Shown here: positions 1 through 7,702 of the stretch, piece by piece
How the letters are laid out: every line of letters begins with the position of its first letter
How positions within the stretch are numbered: the stretch's first letter is position 1
Source of the DNA: Fimenecus sp036652055
GTDB taxonomy: Bacteria; Bacillota; Clostridia; Oscillospirales; Acutalibacteraceae
DNA length: 17,872 nt
Direction of reading: 5' to 3'
NCBI GenBank assembly: GCA_036652055.1
Contig: JAVVWP010000032.1
Location: 1 to 17,872, forward strand
Made by a program: the position numbers and the translations under genes
Notes under the pieces: model-generated
What the model was told of the DNA's origin: nothing
Databases searched by the model: none
What the model saw: only the letters and a program-made list of their open reading frames with translations

Positions 1-27
1 TTTTTCTCCGAAAACGGGAACCCTTTT

Positions 28-95
28 GTCACTTCGTGACATTTCCCCTAACAGGGGATGCTCCAGAGGGAGCGAAAAAAGTTTTCTCCCTCAGG
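28..95. repeat. Cluster of short hairpins, likely an intergenic repeat element
   Basis: Three small palindromes stand side by side: GTCAC/GTGAC (28-40), TCCCC/GGGGA (44-58) and GCTCC/GGAGC (60-73). The segment GAGGGAG (66-72) can also pair with CTCCCTC (86-92), so two alternative folds compete. Such compact hairpin arrays are typical of MITE-like or REP-like intergenic repeats. The left boundary may lie outside the window. A short open frame crosses it but shows no protein-like composition. Confidence 0.55.
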
Positions 96-156
96 CATTC
101 CCAAATAGCTTAACAATTATTTTTTTTCATTTCGCAGATGATTTTTTATTTTTCTC

Positions 157-186
157 TTGTATTTCCAATGGTAAAAATGTTATAAT
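157..186 (+). promoter_or_regulatory. Sigma-A-type promoter for guaB
   Basis: A consensus -10 TATAAT (181-186) is preceded by TTGTAT (157-162) with an 18-base spacer. Transcription would start near 193, giving a leader of about 40 bases. The ribosome site GGGGAGG (214-220) lies 11 bases before the guaB ATG. No riboswitch fold fits in so short a leader. Confidence 0.65.
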
Positions 187-231
187 CATACTAATAATAA
201 TGTATTTTAATATGGGGAGGTAACTATTAAA

Positions 232-1695
232 ATGGCTACTGATAAATTTGAAAAAGAAGGCCTAACCTTCGATGATGTGCTTTTAATTCCTGCTGAAAGT
301 GATGTTCTTCCAAAGGACATTGATGTTTCAACGAAACTTACAAAAACCATTACTCTAAACACTCCTGTTATGACTGCTGCTATGGACACTGTTACAGAAA
401 GCAAAATGGCAATAGCAATTGCAAGAGAGGGCGGAGTTGGCATAATTCATAAGAATATGTCAATCGATAATCAAAGAGCCGAGGTTGACAAGGTTAAGAG
501 AAGTGAGAACGGTGTTATAATAAATCCGTTTTTCCTACATCCCGAAAATACTGTCTATGAGGCTGACGAGCTTATGCATCGCTATAAGATTTCAGGCGTT
601 CCGATTTGTGATAATAGCGGAAAGCTTATAGGCATTCTCACAAACCGTGATATGCGTTTTATGACTGATTACAGCGTAAAAATCGCAGATGTTATGACAA
701 AAGAAAATCTTGTAACCTCTCATATCGGGACAACCCTTGAAGAGGCTAAACAAGTTTTAATGAAGCATAAAATCGAAAAACTTCCTCTTGTTGATGACGA
801 GGGATATTTAAAAGGGCTAATTACAATAAAAGATATTGAAAAGACTGTTCAATATCCAAGTTCTGCAAGAGATATTAGAGGCAGGCTTCTCTGTGGAGCG
901 GCACTTGGCGTTACCGATGATGTTTTGCAGCGTGCAGCAGCACTCTATGAAGCAGGAGTTGACCTTTTTGTATTGGATTCAGCTCACGGGCATAGCAGAA
1001 ATATTTTAAATGCTGTTGAAAAAGTTAAATCGGCATTTCCAAAGGTTTCACTTGTTGCAGGAAATGTTGCAACAGCAGAGGGAACAAAGGCACTTATTGA
1101 GGCAGGTGCAGACTGCGTTAAAGTAGGAATTGGCCCTGGTTCTATATGTACAACTCGTGTAGTTGCAGGAATTGGCGTTCCGCAGATTACAGCAATTTAT
1201 GACGCTGCCAATATGGCAAACAAATATGGAATTTCAGTAATTGCAGATGGCGGAATTAAATATTCAGGTGAAATCGTTAAAGCAATTGCGGCAGGAGCAT
1301 CAGCAATTATGGTTGGTTCGCTTGTAGCAGGCTGTGAGGAGTCACCTGGTGACAGCGAAATTTATCAAGGCAGACAATTTAAAGTTTACCGTGGAATGGG
1401 CAGTATTGCCGCTATGAATAACGGTTCAAGAGATAGATATTTCCAACAGGACAACAGAAAGTTAGTTCCAGAGGGAATTGAAGGGCGAGTTCCTTATAAA
1501 GGCGATTTATCTGATACAATTTATCAAATGATGGGCGGCCTTAAATCCGGAATGGGCTATTGTGGCTGTAAAAACATTTCTGAGCTTCAAACAAAGACAA
1601 AGTTCATTAGAATTACAAATGCAGGTCTTAAAGAAAGCCATCCACATGATGTATTTATTACAAAGGAAGCACCAAACTATTCAGTTAATTTGTAA
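232..1695 (+). CDS. guaB: IMP dehydrogenase
   Basis: Oxidises IMP to XMP with NAD+, the committed step of GMP synthesis in the cytosol. The 487-residue length is normal for the bacterial enzyme. The barrel starts at about residue 10 (LTFDDVLLIP). Two CBS domains are inserted at about 97-215 (the Bateman module, which binds adenine/guanine nucleotides in the family). The catalytic loop GPGSICTTR places the nucleophile at Cys306. The flap follows with MGSIAAM and SRDRYFQQ, then EGIEGRVPYKG. The start is fixed by GGGGAGG 11 bases upstream and by alignment of the N-terminus with the family. It is the first gene of the rightward run, with its own promoter; the gap to glyA is filled by a transposase fragment. 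Nothing is missing. Confidence 0.98.
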   Translation: MATDKFEKEGLTFDDVLLIPAESDVLPKDIDVSTKLTKTITLNTPVMTAAMDTVTESKMAIAIAREGGVGIIHKNMSIDNQRAEVDKVKRSENGVIINPFFLHPENTVYEADELMHRYKISGVPICDNSGKLIGILTNRDMRFMTDYSVKIADVMTKENLVTSHIGTTLEEAKQVLMKHKIEKLPLVDDEGYLKGLITIKDIEKTVQYPSSARDIRGRLLCGAALGVTDDVLQRAAALYEAGVDLFVLDSAHGHSRNILNAVEKVKSAFPKVSLVAGNVATAEGTKALIEAGADCVKVGIGPGSICTTRVVAGIGVPQITAIYDAANMANKYGISVIADGGIKYSGEIVKAIAAGASAIMVGSLVAGCEESPGDSEIYQGRQFKVYRGMGSIAAMNNGSRDRYFQQDNRKLVPEGIEGRVPYKGDLSDTIYQMMGGLKSGMGYCGCKNISELQTKTKFIRITNAGLKESHPHDVFITKEAPNYSVNL

Positions 1696-1718
1696 TAGTT
1701 AAAGAAAAGATTAAAAAA

Positions 1719-1744
1719 GTAGGGCGGGATGCCCTCATCCCGCC
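1719..1744. repeat. REP-like palindrome, left end of RAYT fragment 1
   Basis: GGCGGGATG (1723-1731), loop CCCT and CATCCCGCC (1736-1744) make a perfect 9-bp stem. The whole 26-base unit 1719-1744 is the exact reverse complement of the unit at 7641-7666. Confidence 0.9.
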
Positions 1745-1885
1745 GAGGATTTATTACCATATGTTAAAGTTGTTGACTATTATATTAAAAATATAGAAAA
1801 GTCATATAATGATGTAAAAGCAGATAAATATACAATTATGCCAAATCATATCCATATTCTTTTTACTATAAGTGGTTATGGTTGT

Positions 1886-1911
1886 GGCGTGATGTGGGCA
1901 TCCCGCCCTAC
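1886..1911. repeat. REP-like palindrome, right side of RAYT fragment 1
   Basis: GGCGTGATG (1886-1894), loop TGGG and CATCCCGCC (1899-1907), followed by CTAC. One G-to-T change breaks a pair that is intact in the other three copies. It lies in inverted orientation to the palindrome at 1719-1744. Confidence 0.85.
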
Positions 1912-1980
1912 TATTGTTCGTTCGCTTAAAACAATATGATAACAAAAAGAAAATAATATAAAACACAAAGGAGCAATAAT

Positions 1981-3231
1981 ATGTACGCAGATTTAATGGA
2001 TTCAATTGGTTTTATCGGGAAATACGATAAAGAGGTTTCTGACGCAATGGCAAAAGAGCTTGCTCGTCAACAACGAAACATTGAGCTTATAGCAAGCGAA
2101 AACATCGTTTCTCCTGCTGTTATGGCGGCAATGGGAAGCGTTTTAACAAATAAATATGCCGAAGGATATTCGGGCAAACGCTATTATGGCGGCTGCGAAT
2201 GTGTTGATATAGTTGAAGATATTGCTTGCGAGAGAGCGAAAAAACTTTTTGGAGCTGAATTTGCAAATGTTCAGCCACATTCAGGCGCTCAAGCAAACCT
2301 TGCAGTTTATTTTGCACTTATCAATCCAGGCGATACAGTAATGGGAATGAACCTTGCTGAGGGTGGGCATTTAACTCACGGTTCTCCTGTTAATATGTCA
2401 GGAAAATACTATAATTTTGTTGCATATGGCGTCAACGAAGACGGATATATTGATTATGATGAATTCGAGAAAAAAGCTAAAGAATGCAAACCAAAACTCA
2501 TTGTAGCAGGTGCTTCTGCTTATCCTCGTTTTATTGATTTTAAGAGAATTTCTGAAATCGCAAAGGCAGTTGGGGCATACTTTATGGTAGATATGGCTCA
2601 TATTGCAGGGCTTGTTGCCGCAGGGCTTCACCCATCACCATTCCCATATGCTGATGTTGTTACAACTACAACTCATAAAACATTAAGAGGCCCTCGTGGC
2701 GGTATGATTTTATGTAAAGAAGAACTTGGAAAAGCTATGAACAAGGCTATTTTCCCAGGGACACAAGGCGGCCCGCTAATGCATATAATTGCAGGAAAAG
2801 CTGTTTGCCTTGGCGAAGCATTATCACCTGAATTTAAAACATATCAACAAAATGTTCTTAAAAATTGTCAGGCACTCGCAAAGGGACTTTTAGAGCATGG
2901 GGTTAATCTTGTATCGGGCGGTTCAGATAATCACCTTTTACTTCTTGACCTTCGTTCTCTTGATATTACAGGTAAAGAATTAGAGCATAGACTTGATGAA
3001 GTTTATATCACAGCAAACAAAAATGCAATTCCAAAAGATCCTCAAAAACCATTTGTTACAAGTGGTGTTCGTCTTGGAACTCCTGCTGTTACAACAAGAG
3101 GGCTTGACGAAGCAGATATGGCAAAGATTGCAGAATATATTTATCTTACAGCAACTGATTTTGAAGCAAAAGCTAATTATATTAGAGATGGTGTCAATGA
3201 AATCTGCGAAAGACATCCTCTTTACAAATAA
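1981..3231 (+). CDS. glyA: Serine hydroxymethyltransferase
   Basis: PLP enzyme that interconverts serine plus tetrahydrofolate with glycine plus 5,10-methylene-tetrahydrofolate, the main one-carbon source for purine and thymidylate synthesis. At 416 residues it is full length. The N-terminal block RNIELIASEN, the glycine-rich YSGKRYYGG and the PLP-lysine motif TTTTHKTLRGPRGG are clear, with the Schiff-base lysine at Lys233. The C-terminal VTSGVRLGTPAVTTRG is conserved. An AAAGGAG ribosome site ends about 8 bases before the ATG. The function complements the neighbouring guaB, since both serve purine synthesis. No clear own promoter is visible between the RAYT fragment and the ribosome site. 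Confidence 0.98.
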   Translation: MYADLMDSIGFIGKYDKEVSDAMAKELARQQRNIELIASENIVSPAVMAAMGSVLTNKYAEGYSGKRYYGGCECVDIVEDIACERAKKLFGAEFANVQPHSGAQANLAVYFALINPGDTVMGMNLAEGGHLTHGSPVNMSGKYYNFVAYGVNEDGYIDYDEFEKKAKECKPKLIVAGASAYPRFIDFKRISEIAKAVGAYFMVDMAHIAGLVAAGLHPSPFPYADVVTTTTHKTLRGPRGGMILCKEELGKAMNKAIFPGTQGGPLMHIIAGKAVCLGEALSPEFKTYQQNVLKNCQALAKGLLEHGVNLVSGGSDNHLLLLDLRSLDITGKELEHRLDEVYITANKNAIPKDPQKPFVTSGVRLGTPAVTTRGLDEADMAKIAEYIYLTATDFEAKANYIRDGVNEICERHPLYK

Positions 3232-3254
3232 AAGTGCAATAAAGCTCCACTTTT
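3230..3254 (+). terminator. Weak stem-loop after glyA
   Basis: AAAAGTG (3230-3236) can pair with CACTTTT (3248-3254) around an 11-base loop, with four U residues inside the stem's 3' side. It is short and AT-rich, so at best it is a partial terminator between glyA and the ANTAR gene. Confidence 0.3.
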
Positions 3255-3275
3255 GAAAGGGGCGGTTGTTACATT

Positions 3276-3803
3276 ATGAGAGATATTGTAATTGCAAGTG
3301 CAAACAGAAAAGCCGCCGAACGGGTAAGAAATATCCTTCAAAGTGATGGCTTAATGGTTTCAAATATTTACGCATCTGGGTCGGAGGTTTTAGCGTTTTC
3401 GAGTATCCGACCTGATGCGGTAATTGTGTGCGGAAAGATTTCTGATATGACCGCTATTTCTCTTTCACATATGCTGCCCTTTAAATTTGATATGGTGTGG
3501 CTTTTGCCTTCGGGGCAGGTTTCACCGCTTTGTGCGAGCAATGTTATCACACTTAATATGCCTCTTGACAGAAAAGAATTTTTAAAAACTGTCAGAGTTT
3601 TAGCTTCGAGCAAGGCAGAAAGCTATGAAAGAAATACAAAAAGATGTGAAAATGATGACGAAATACTCACAAATGCAAAAAAGATTTTAATGGCAGAAAA
3701 TCATATTTCAGAAAAGCAGGCACATCATTTAATTCAGAAAAAAAGTATGGATACAGGAATTAATTTAATTCTAACAGCAAAATTGATTGGAGGAAAATCA
3801 TAG
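3276..3803 (+). CDS. ANTAR-domain response-regulator-like protein (antiterminator)
   Basis: A 175-residue protein with a receiver-like N-terminal half (about 1-112) and a C-terminal ANTAR domain (about 120-175). The ANTAR signature is visible in KILMAENHISEKQAHHLIQK followed by SMDTG and a terminal helix. ANTAR proteins bind paired hexaloop hairpins in nascent RNA and prevent premature termination. The receiver half looks degenerate: the strand that should end in the phosphorylated Asp reads PDAVIVCGKI, with no Asp at the expected place, and the N-terminal acidic pair is missing. Control by phosphorylation therefore seems unlikely. The stop overlaps the dapF start by one base, so the two are probably translationally coupled. 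The RNA target is unknown; I found no convincing dual hexaloop hairpin in the window. Confidence 0.85.
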   Translation: MRDIVIASANRKAAERVRNILQSDGLMVSNIYASGSEVLAFSSIRPDAVIVCGKISDMTAISLSHMLPFKFDMVWLLPSGQVSPLCASNVITLNMPLDRKEFLKTVRVLASSKAESYERNTKRCENDDEILTNAKKILMAENHISEKQAHHLIQKKSMDTGINLILTAKLIGGKS

Positions 3804-4639
3804 TGTTTTTTACAAAGATGCAAGGAGCAGGAAATGACTATATTTATGTTAATTGCTTTAATGAAAAAGTTGAAAATCCCGAAGCAGTTTCAATAAAGGT
3901 AAGCGATAGGCATTTTGGAATAGGCTCTGATGGGCTTGTTTTGATTTCACGGTCAAAAATTGCTGATTTTAAAATGAATATTTATAATGCTGATGGTTCA
4001 GAGGCAAAGATGTGCGGAAATGCAACAAGATGCGTTGCAAAATATGTTTATGATAATAAAATGACAGCAAAAAAAGAAATTTCGCTTGAAACGCTAAGTG
4101 GAATAAAATATATAAAAGTTACGGTAGAAAATGAAAAAGTTGTTTCTGCAAAGGTAAATATGGGCGAGCCAATACTAAAAGCAAGCGAAATTCCAACAAG
4201 ATTTAATGGAGAAAATGCGATTAGTCAAAAACTATCTATCGACGAAAAAAGTTATAATGTCACTTGTGTGTCAATGGGAAATCCACATTGCATTTTGTTT
4301 GTTGATGATGTAAAAACGCTTGACCTTCCAAAAATCGGGCCAAAATTTGAAAATCACGAGATGTTTCCCGACAGAATAAACACAGAATTTATTCGTGTAA
4401 TTAGTGAAAACGAGCTTGATATGAGAGTTTGGGAAAGAGGCTCGGGCGAAACGCTTGCCTGTGGCACGGGTGCTTGTGCAGCTGCAGTTGCCTCGGTGCT
4501 AAATGGATTTTGCAGGCGAGATACTGATATAAAAATCAACTTGATAGGCGGCACATTATATATTAATTGGACAAAAGACGGATATGTTTCAATGACAGGC
4601 CCTGCGACTAAAGTTTGTGACGGAAACATAGAAATTTAA
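3803..4639 (+). CDS. dapF: Diaminopimelate epimerase
   Basis: Converts LL-diaminopimelate to the meso form, used for lysine and for peptidoglycan cross-links. It is a cofactor-independent two-cysteine racemase. Both catalytic cysteines are present: Cys71 in AKMCGNATRC and Cys220 in LACGTGACAAA. The N-terminal block MQGAGNDYIY and the substrate-binding MGNPHC (158-163) are intact, and 278 residues is normal. The start is GTG at 3803, sharing its G with the TAG of the ANTAR gene; GGAGG at 3789-3793 supports it. Together with dapL at 6120 it gives the two last steps of the aminotransferase pathway to meso-DAP, with a surface lipoprotein gene between them. Confidence 0.98.
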   Translation: MFFTKMQGAGNDYIYVNCFNEKVENPEAVSIKVSDRHFGIGSDGLVLISRSKIADFKMNIYNADGSEAKMCGNATRCVAKYVYDNKMTAKKEISLETLSGIKYIKVTVENEKVVSAKVNMGEPILKASEIPTRFNGENAISQKLSIDEKSYNVTCVSMGNPHCILFVDDVKTLDLPKIGPKFENHEMFPDRINTEFIRVISENELDMRVWERGSGETLACGTGACAAAVASVLNGFCRRDTDIKINLIGGTLYINWTKDGYVSMTGPATKVCDGNIEI

Positions 4640-4687
4640 TAAAAGCATAATTTATTAAAATATATAAAATAAACGGGGGAGAAAAAA

Positions 4688-6106
4688 ATGAAAACAATGA
4701 GAAAAATCATTTCTATTGCAGGCGTTTTATTAATCTTGACCGGAATTCTATCATCCTGTGGCACAAAAAAGCAAGAAGTCAAAAAGCAAGAATTTATTTC
4801 CTTTACAACGGGCGACGAAGCTAAAAACAAAATCCTTTCTGACGGCAAAATGAAGAAAAGTGTTTCTGTCGACAAAGGGCAGGAATTCATTCTTGATTTA
4901 GGCGAAGAAAAAAGTTTTGATACAATTCTTTTAGACGAAATTGGCGATAATGTCAATTGGTTTAAAATCAGCGTTTTTGATGGTGGTGCGTGGAAAATCG
5001 TATATGAGCAAGACAGAATATTAAAGCATCATACTTGCTATATTGAGCCTACAAAATCACAAAAGATAAAAATAGAAATTACAGATTGCAAGGCTCCTGT
5101 CGAGCTTTGTGAAATTAGCGTTTATAGTGCAAATAAAAGTGAAAAACCTTTTAAGGTTAGCCAGTATTTAAGATTTGACAAAGAAAATATGACTGAATTT
5201 TTTAAAGACATAGAGGGCAGCAGCGGATATTATGATGTTGTTACTGATGTAATTATTTTTGCGACAATTTCTATGAATGAAAAGGCTGAGCTTGTTTTTG
5301 TAGATGGCGAAGAAACTTTTGCAAAGATTTTAAATGATTTCAGAGAAATATTAGGCGCGCGTAACCCTCATTTATGGGGAACAGTTTTCTTAAAAGTGAA
5401 GGACGCACAAGGCAATTCAAGCCATGATATTACAGCGGACTTTGTAATGAAAAATTCTGATAAAATCAAGGCTACACTCAAAACATTCGTTGAAAAATAT
5501 AATTTATATGGAATAGATTACGATTGGGAGTATCCTGAAAGCAAAACGCAGTGGAAAGCTTATGATAAGCTTGTTACCGAAACAGCATCAATCACAAAAG
5601 TTGCGGTTGCACTTCCACCGTGGGGCATAGGTTTTAGCAAAGATGCAATTAAAGCAATTGAGCATATTAATGTTATGACTTATGACTTGTTTGATGAGCG
5701 TTTTGACCATTGCAACAGTTTTATTGGCGGAATAGATTCGATTGAAAGACTTCGCAAAGCAGGCTTTAATGACGAACAAATTTTGCTCGGAATTCCTACA
5801 TATGGCAGAACAACAGACAAATCGGGCAATGCTTGGCCTGTTTATAGAAACAATCCACAACTTGGAAAATGGGGCAATAAAATCAAAGATTTCCCTTATA
5901 AAGATGAAGATGGAAATCAGAAAATCTGTGATGGCTATTTAGACAGCTTTGCAGAGGCAAGAGATAAAACAGCTCTTTCGGTTGATAGTGGAATTGGCGG
6001 AGTTATGATATTCAGAGCAATGTGCGATGCACCATATACATATGAATATTCAATTCATCGTGCAATAAAAGAAGTAATAGACACAAGAGTAGTCGAGAAA
6101 AAATAA
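4688..6106 (+). CDS. Lipoprotein with discoidin-like domain and GH18 glycosidase-like domain
   Basis: A 472-residue secreted lipoprotein. The signal peptide is basic plus hydrophobic (1-20) with lipobox LSSC, so Cys24 would be lipidated and the protein anchored outside the membrane. Residues about 38-147 resemble a discoidin/F5-8C (CBM32-like) sugar-binding domain, ending PVELCEISVYS. Residues about 155-465 form a GH18-type barrel with GIDYDWEYP, catalytic acid Glu281, Asp277 and Asp279, then VMTYD and LLGIPTYGR. The first Asp of the usual DGxDxDxE signature is Tyr274. Family members act on chitin-like or peptidoglycan-like N-acetylglucosamine polymers; the substrate here is unknown. GGGGGAG lies 6 bases before the ATG. 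The place between dapF and dapL hints at a cell-wall role (inference). Confidence 0.85.
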   Translation: MKTMRKIISIAGVLLILTGILSSCGTKKQEVKKQEFISFTTGDEAKNKILSDGKMKKSVSVDKGQEFILDLGEEKSFDTILLDEIGDNVNWFKISVFDGGAWKIVYEQDRILKHHTCYIEPTKSQKIKIEITDCKAPVELCEISVYSANKSEKPFKVSQYLRFDKENMTEFFKDIEGSSGYYDVVTDVIIFATISMNEKAELVFVDGEETFAKILNDFREILGARNPHLWGTVFLKVKDAQGNSSHDITADFVMKNSDKIKATLKTFVEKYNLYGIDYDWEYPESKTQWKAYDKLVTETASITKVAVALPPWGIGFSKDAIKAIEHINVMTYDLFDERFDHCNSFIGGIDSIERLRKAGFNDEQILLGIPTYGRTTDKSGNAWPVYRNNPQLGKWGNKIKDFPYKDEDGNQKICDGYLDSFAEARDKTALSVDSGIGGVMIFRAMCDAPYTYEYSIHRAIKEVIDTRVVEKK

Positions 6107-6119
6107 TCGGAGGAATATA

Positions 6120-7340
6120 ATGCAAATCAACGAAAACTATTTGAAATTACAAAGCAGTTATCTTTTTTCTAATATAGCAGGAAAGGTAAAGGCATATTCT
6201 TTAGAAAATCCAAATAAAAAAATCATAAGACTTGGAATAGGTGATGTTACAAGGCCACTTGCACCAGCCTGCATTGAGGCTATGCACAAAGCAACCGATG
6301 AAATGGCAAACGAAGACACCTTCAGAGGGTATCCACCTGAATATGGTCAAGATTTTTTAATTGAAGCTATTAGAAAAAATGATTTTTTGGCATATGGAGT
6401 AGAAATAGGGGACACAGAAATTTTTGTTTCAGATGGTGCAAAAAGTGATACGGGAAATATTGGTGACATTTTTGCAGTTGATAACAAGGTTGCAATTTGC
6501 GATCCTGTTTACCCTGTTTATGTTGATACTAATGTTATGGCAGGGCGTTCGGGCAATTTGCTTGAAAATGGCGAATGGAGCAACTTCTATTATATGCCTT
6601 GTCTTGCAGAAAATAACTTTTTGCCAGAGCTTCCAAAAGAGCAGGTAGACCTTATTTATCTTTGCTTTCCAAACAATCCAACAGGTATGCCAATTACTAA
6701 AAACGAGCTTAAAAAATGGGTTGATTATGCAAACAAAAATGGCTCTGTAATTCTTTATGATGCTGCATATGAGGCTTTTATTACTGAAGAAAATGTTCCT
6801 CACAGTATTTTTGAAATTGACGGTGCAAAAACTTGTGCAATTGAATTTAGAAGCTTTTCAAAAACAGCAGGATTTACAGGAGTTCGTTGCGGATACACGG
6901 TTGTTCCTCACGAATTAGTTGTAAATGGTACAGAACTTAATAAACTTTGGGCAAGGCGTCAAGCTACAAAATTTAACGGCGTTTCTTATATAACTCAAAG
7001 GGCGGCGGCTGCAATTTATTCTGACGAGGGGAAAAAACAAGTTCGTGAGATTATCGCCTATTACCAAAATAATGCAAAAATCATTTATAATGGTTTAAAA
7101 GATAGTGGATTTGAGGTTTGGGGTGCTGTAAACTCACCTTATGTTTGGCTAAAAACTCCAAATGGAATGACAAGCTGGGAGTTCTTTGACGCTCTGCTTG
7201 AAAAAGTTCAAGTTGTCGGTACGCCAGGATCGGGATTTGGCCCAGCAGGTGAAGGGTATTTCAGACTTACTTCGTTCGGCTCAACTGAAAACACGATTGA
7301 AGCTATTGAAAGAATTAAAAATAATTTTTCGATAAAATAA
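6120..7340 (+). CDS. dapL: LL-diaminopimelate aminotransferase
   Basis: PLP aminotransferase that turns tetrahydrodipicolinate directly into LL-DAP with glutamate as donor, bypassing the succinyl or acetyl branches. At 406 residues it is full length. Family marks are LGIGDVTRPL near the N-terminus, FRGYPPEYGQ, CFPNNPTGMP (182-191) and the PLP-lysine segment FRSFSKTAGFTG with Lys248. The C-terminal GTPGSGFGPAGEGYFRLT is conserved. GGAGG (6109-6113) precedes the ATG by 6 bases, and only 13 bases separate it from the lipoprotein gene, so co-transcription is likely. Its product is the substrate of DapF, encoded two genes upstream. Confidence 0.97.
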   Translation: MQINENYLKLQSSYLFSNIAGKVKAYSLENPNKKIIRLGIGDVTRPLAPACIEAMHKATDEMANEDTFRGYPPEYGQDFLIEAIRKNDFLAYGVEIGDTEIFVSDGAKSDTGNIGDIFAVDNKVAICDPVYPVYVDTNVMAGRSGNLLENGEWSNFYYMPCLAENNFLPELPKEQVDLIYLCFPNNPTGMPITKNELKKWVDYANKNGSVILYDAAYEAFITEENVPHSIFEIDGAKTCAIEFRSFSKTAGFTGVRCGYTVVPHELVVNGTELNKLWARRQATKFNGVSYITQRAAAAIYSDEGKKQVREIIAYYQNNAKIIYNGLKDSGFEVWGAVNSPYVWLKTPNGMTSWEFFDALLEKVQVVGTPGSGFGPAGEGYFRLTSFGSTENTIEAIERIKNNFSIK

Positions 7341-7469
7341 GTTATGGAAAAAGATTTATTTTCTGTTCGTAAACACGCACGATTAAAAGAATATGATTAC
7401 AGCCAAAACGGATGTTATTTTGTGACGATTTGCGTTAAAAATAAAAAGCCAATTTTAAGCAGAGTAATT

Positions 7470-7495
7470 GTAGGGCGGGATGCCCACATCCCGCC
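7470..7495. repeat. REP-like palindrome inside RAYT, first
   Basis: GGCGGGATG (7474-7482), loop CCCA and CATCCCGCC (7487-7495), preceded by GTAG. Perfect 9-bp stem, in frame with the transposase. Differs from the 1719-1744 unit by one loop base (CCCA for CCCT). Confidence 0.9.
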
Positions 7496-7640
7496 AAAAA
7501 TCGTATTATCTCAATATGGAAAGATTGTTGAATTTTATATTAACAATATAGAAAAAGTTTATAGTGATGTAAAATTAGACAATTATATAATTATGCCTAC
7601 ACATATTCACATTCTTCTAACAATAAGTGATTATGTAAGT

Positions 7641-7666
7641 GGCGGGATGAGGGCATCCCGCCCTAC
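7641..7666. repeat. REP-like palindrome at the 3' end of RAYT homology
   Basis: GGCGGGATG (7641-7649), loop AGGG and CATCCCGCC (7654-7662), followed by CTAC. It is in inverted orientation to 7470-7495, so the pair brackets the segment coding for the HxH motif. It is the exact reverse complement of 1719-1744. Confidence 0.9.
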
Positions 7667-7702
7667 AAAAAGAATACCAAATAAGTTATTGGAGGGACAA
7701 AA

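Larger units (their letters stand above)
1715..1939 (+). pseudogene. RAYT (Y1 transposase) internal fragment
   Basis: A frame open from 1715 to a TGA at 1937-1939 has no start codon. It encodes the middle of a REP-associated tyrosine transposase: VVDYYIKNIEKSYNDVK, then MPNHIHIL with the metal-binding HxH motif, then TIVRSLKTI before the stop. It aligns with residues of the larger copy at 7344-7706 (FYINNIEK..., MPTHIHIL). The N-terminal third and the catalytic-tyrosine region are both absent, so it cannot be active. Homology begins exactly at the palindrome 1723-1744 and continues about 28 bases past the second palindrome at 1886-1907. In this copy the left palindrome is read in a different frame from the other copy. 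It separates guaB from glyA. Confidence 0.8.

Noticed and set aside
26..223. 65-residue rightward open frame before guaB
   Set aside because: Covers the hairpin cluster and the guaB promoter, no ribosome site, composition not protein-like.
1802..2005. 67-residue leftward open frame between guaB and glyA
   Set aside because: Antisense to the RAYT fragment, which has clear homology on the plus strand.
3232..3275. An ANTAR target RNA before the ANTAR gene
   Set aside because: Only one weak stem with an 11-base loop; no pair of hexaloop hairpins with A at position 1 and G at position 4.
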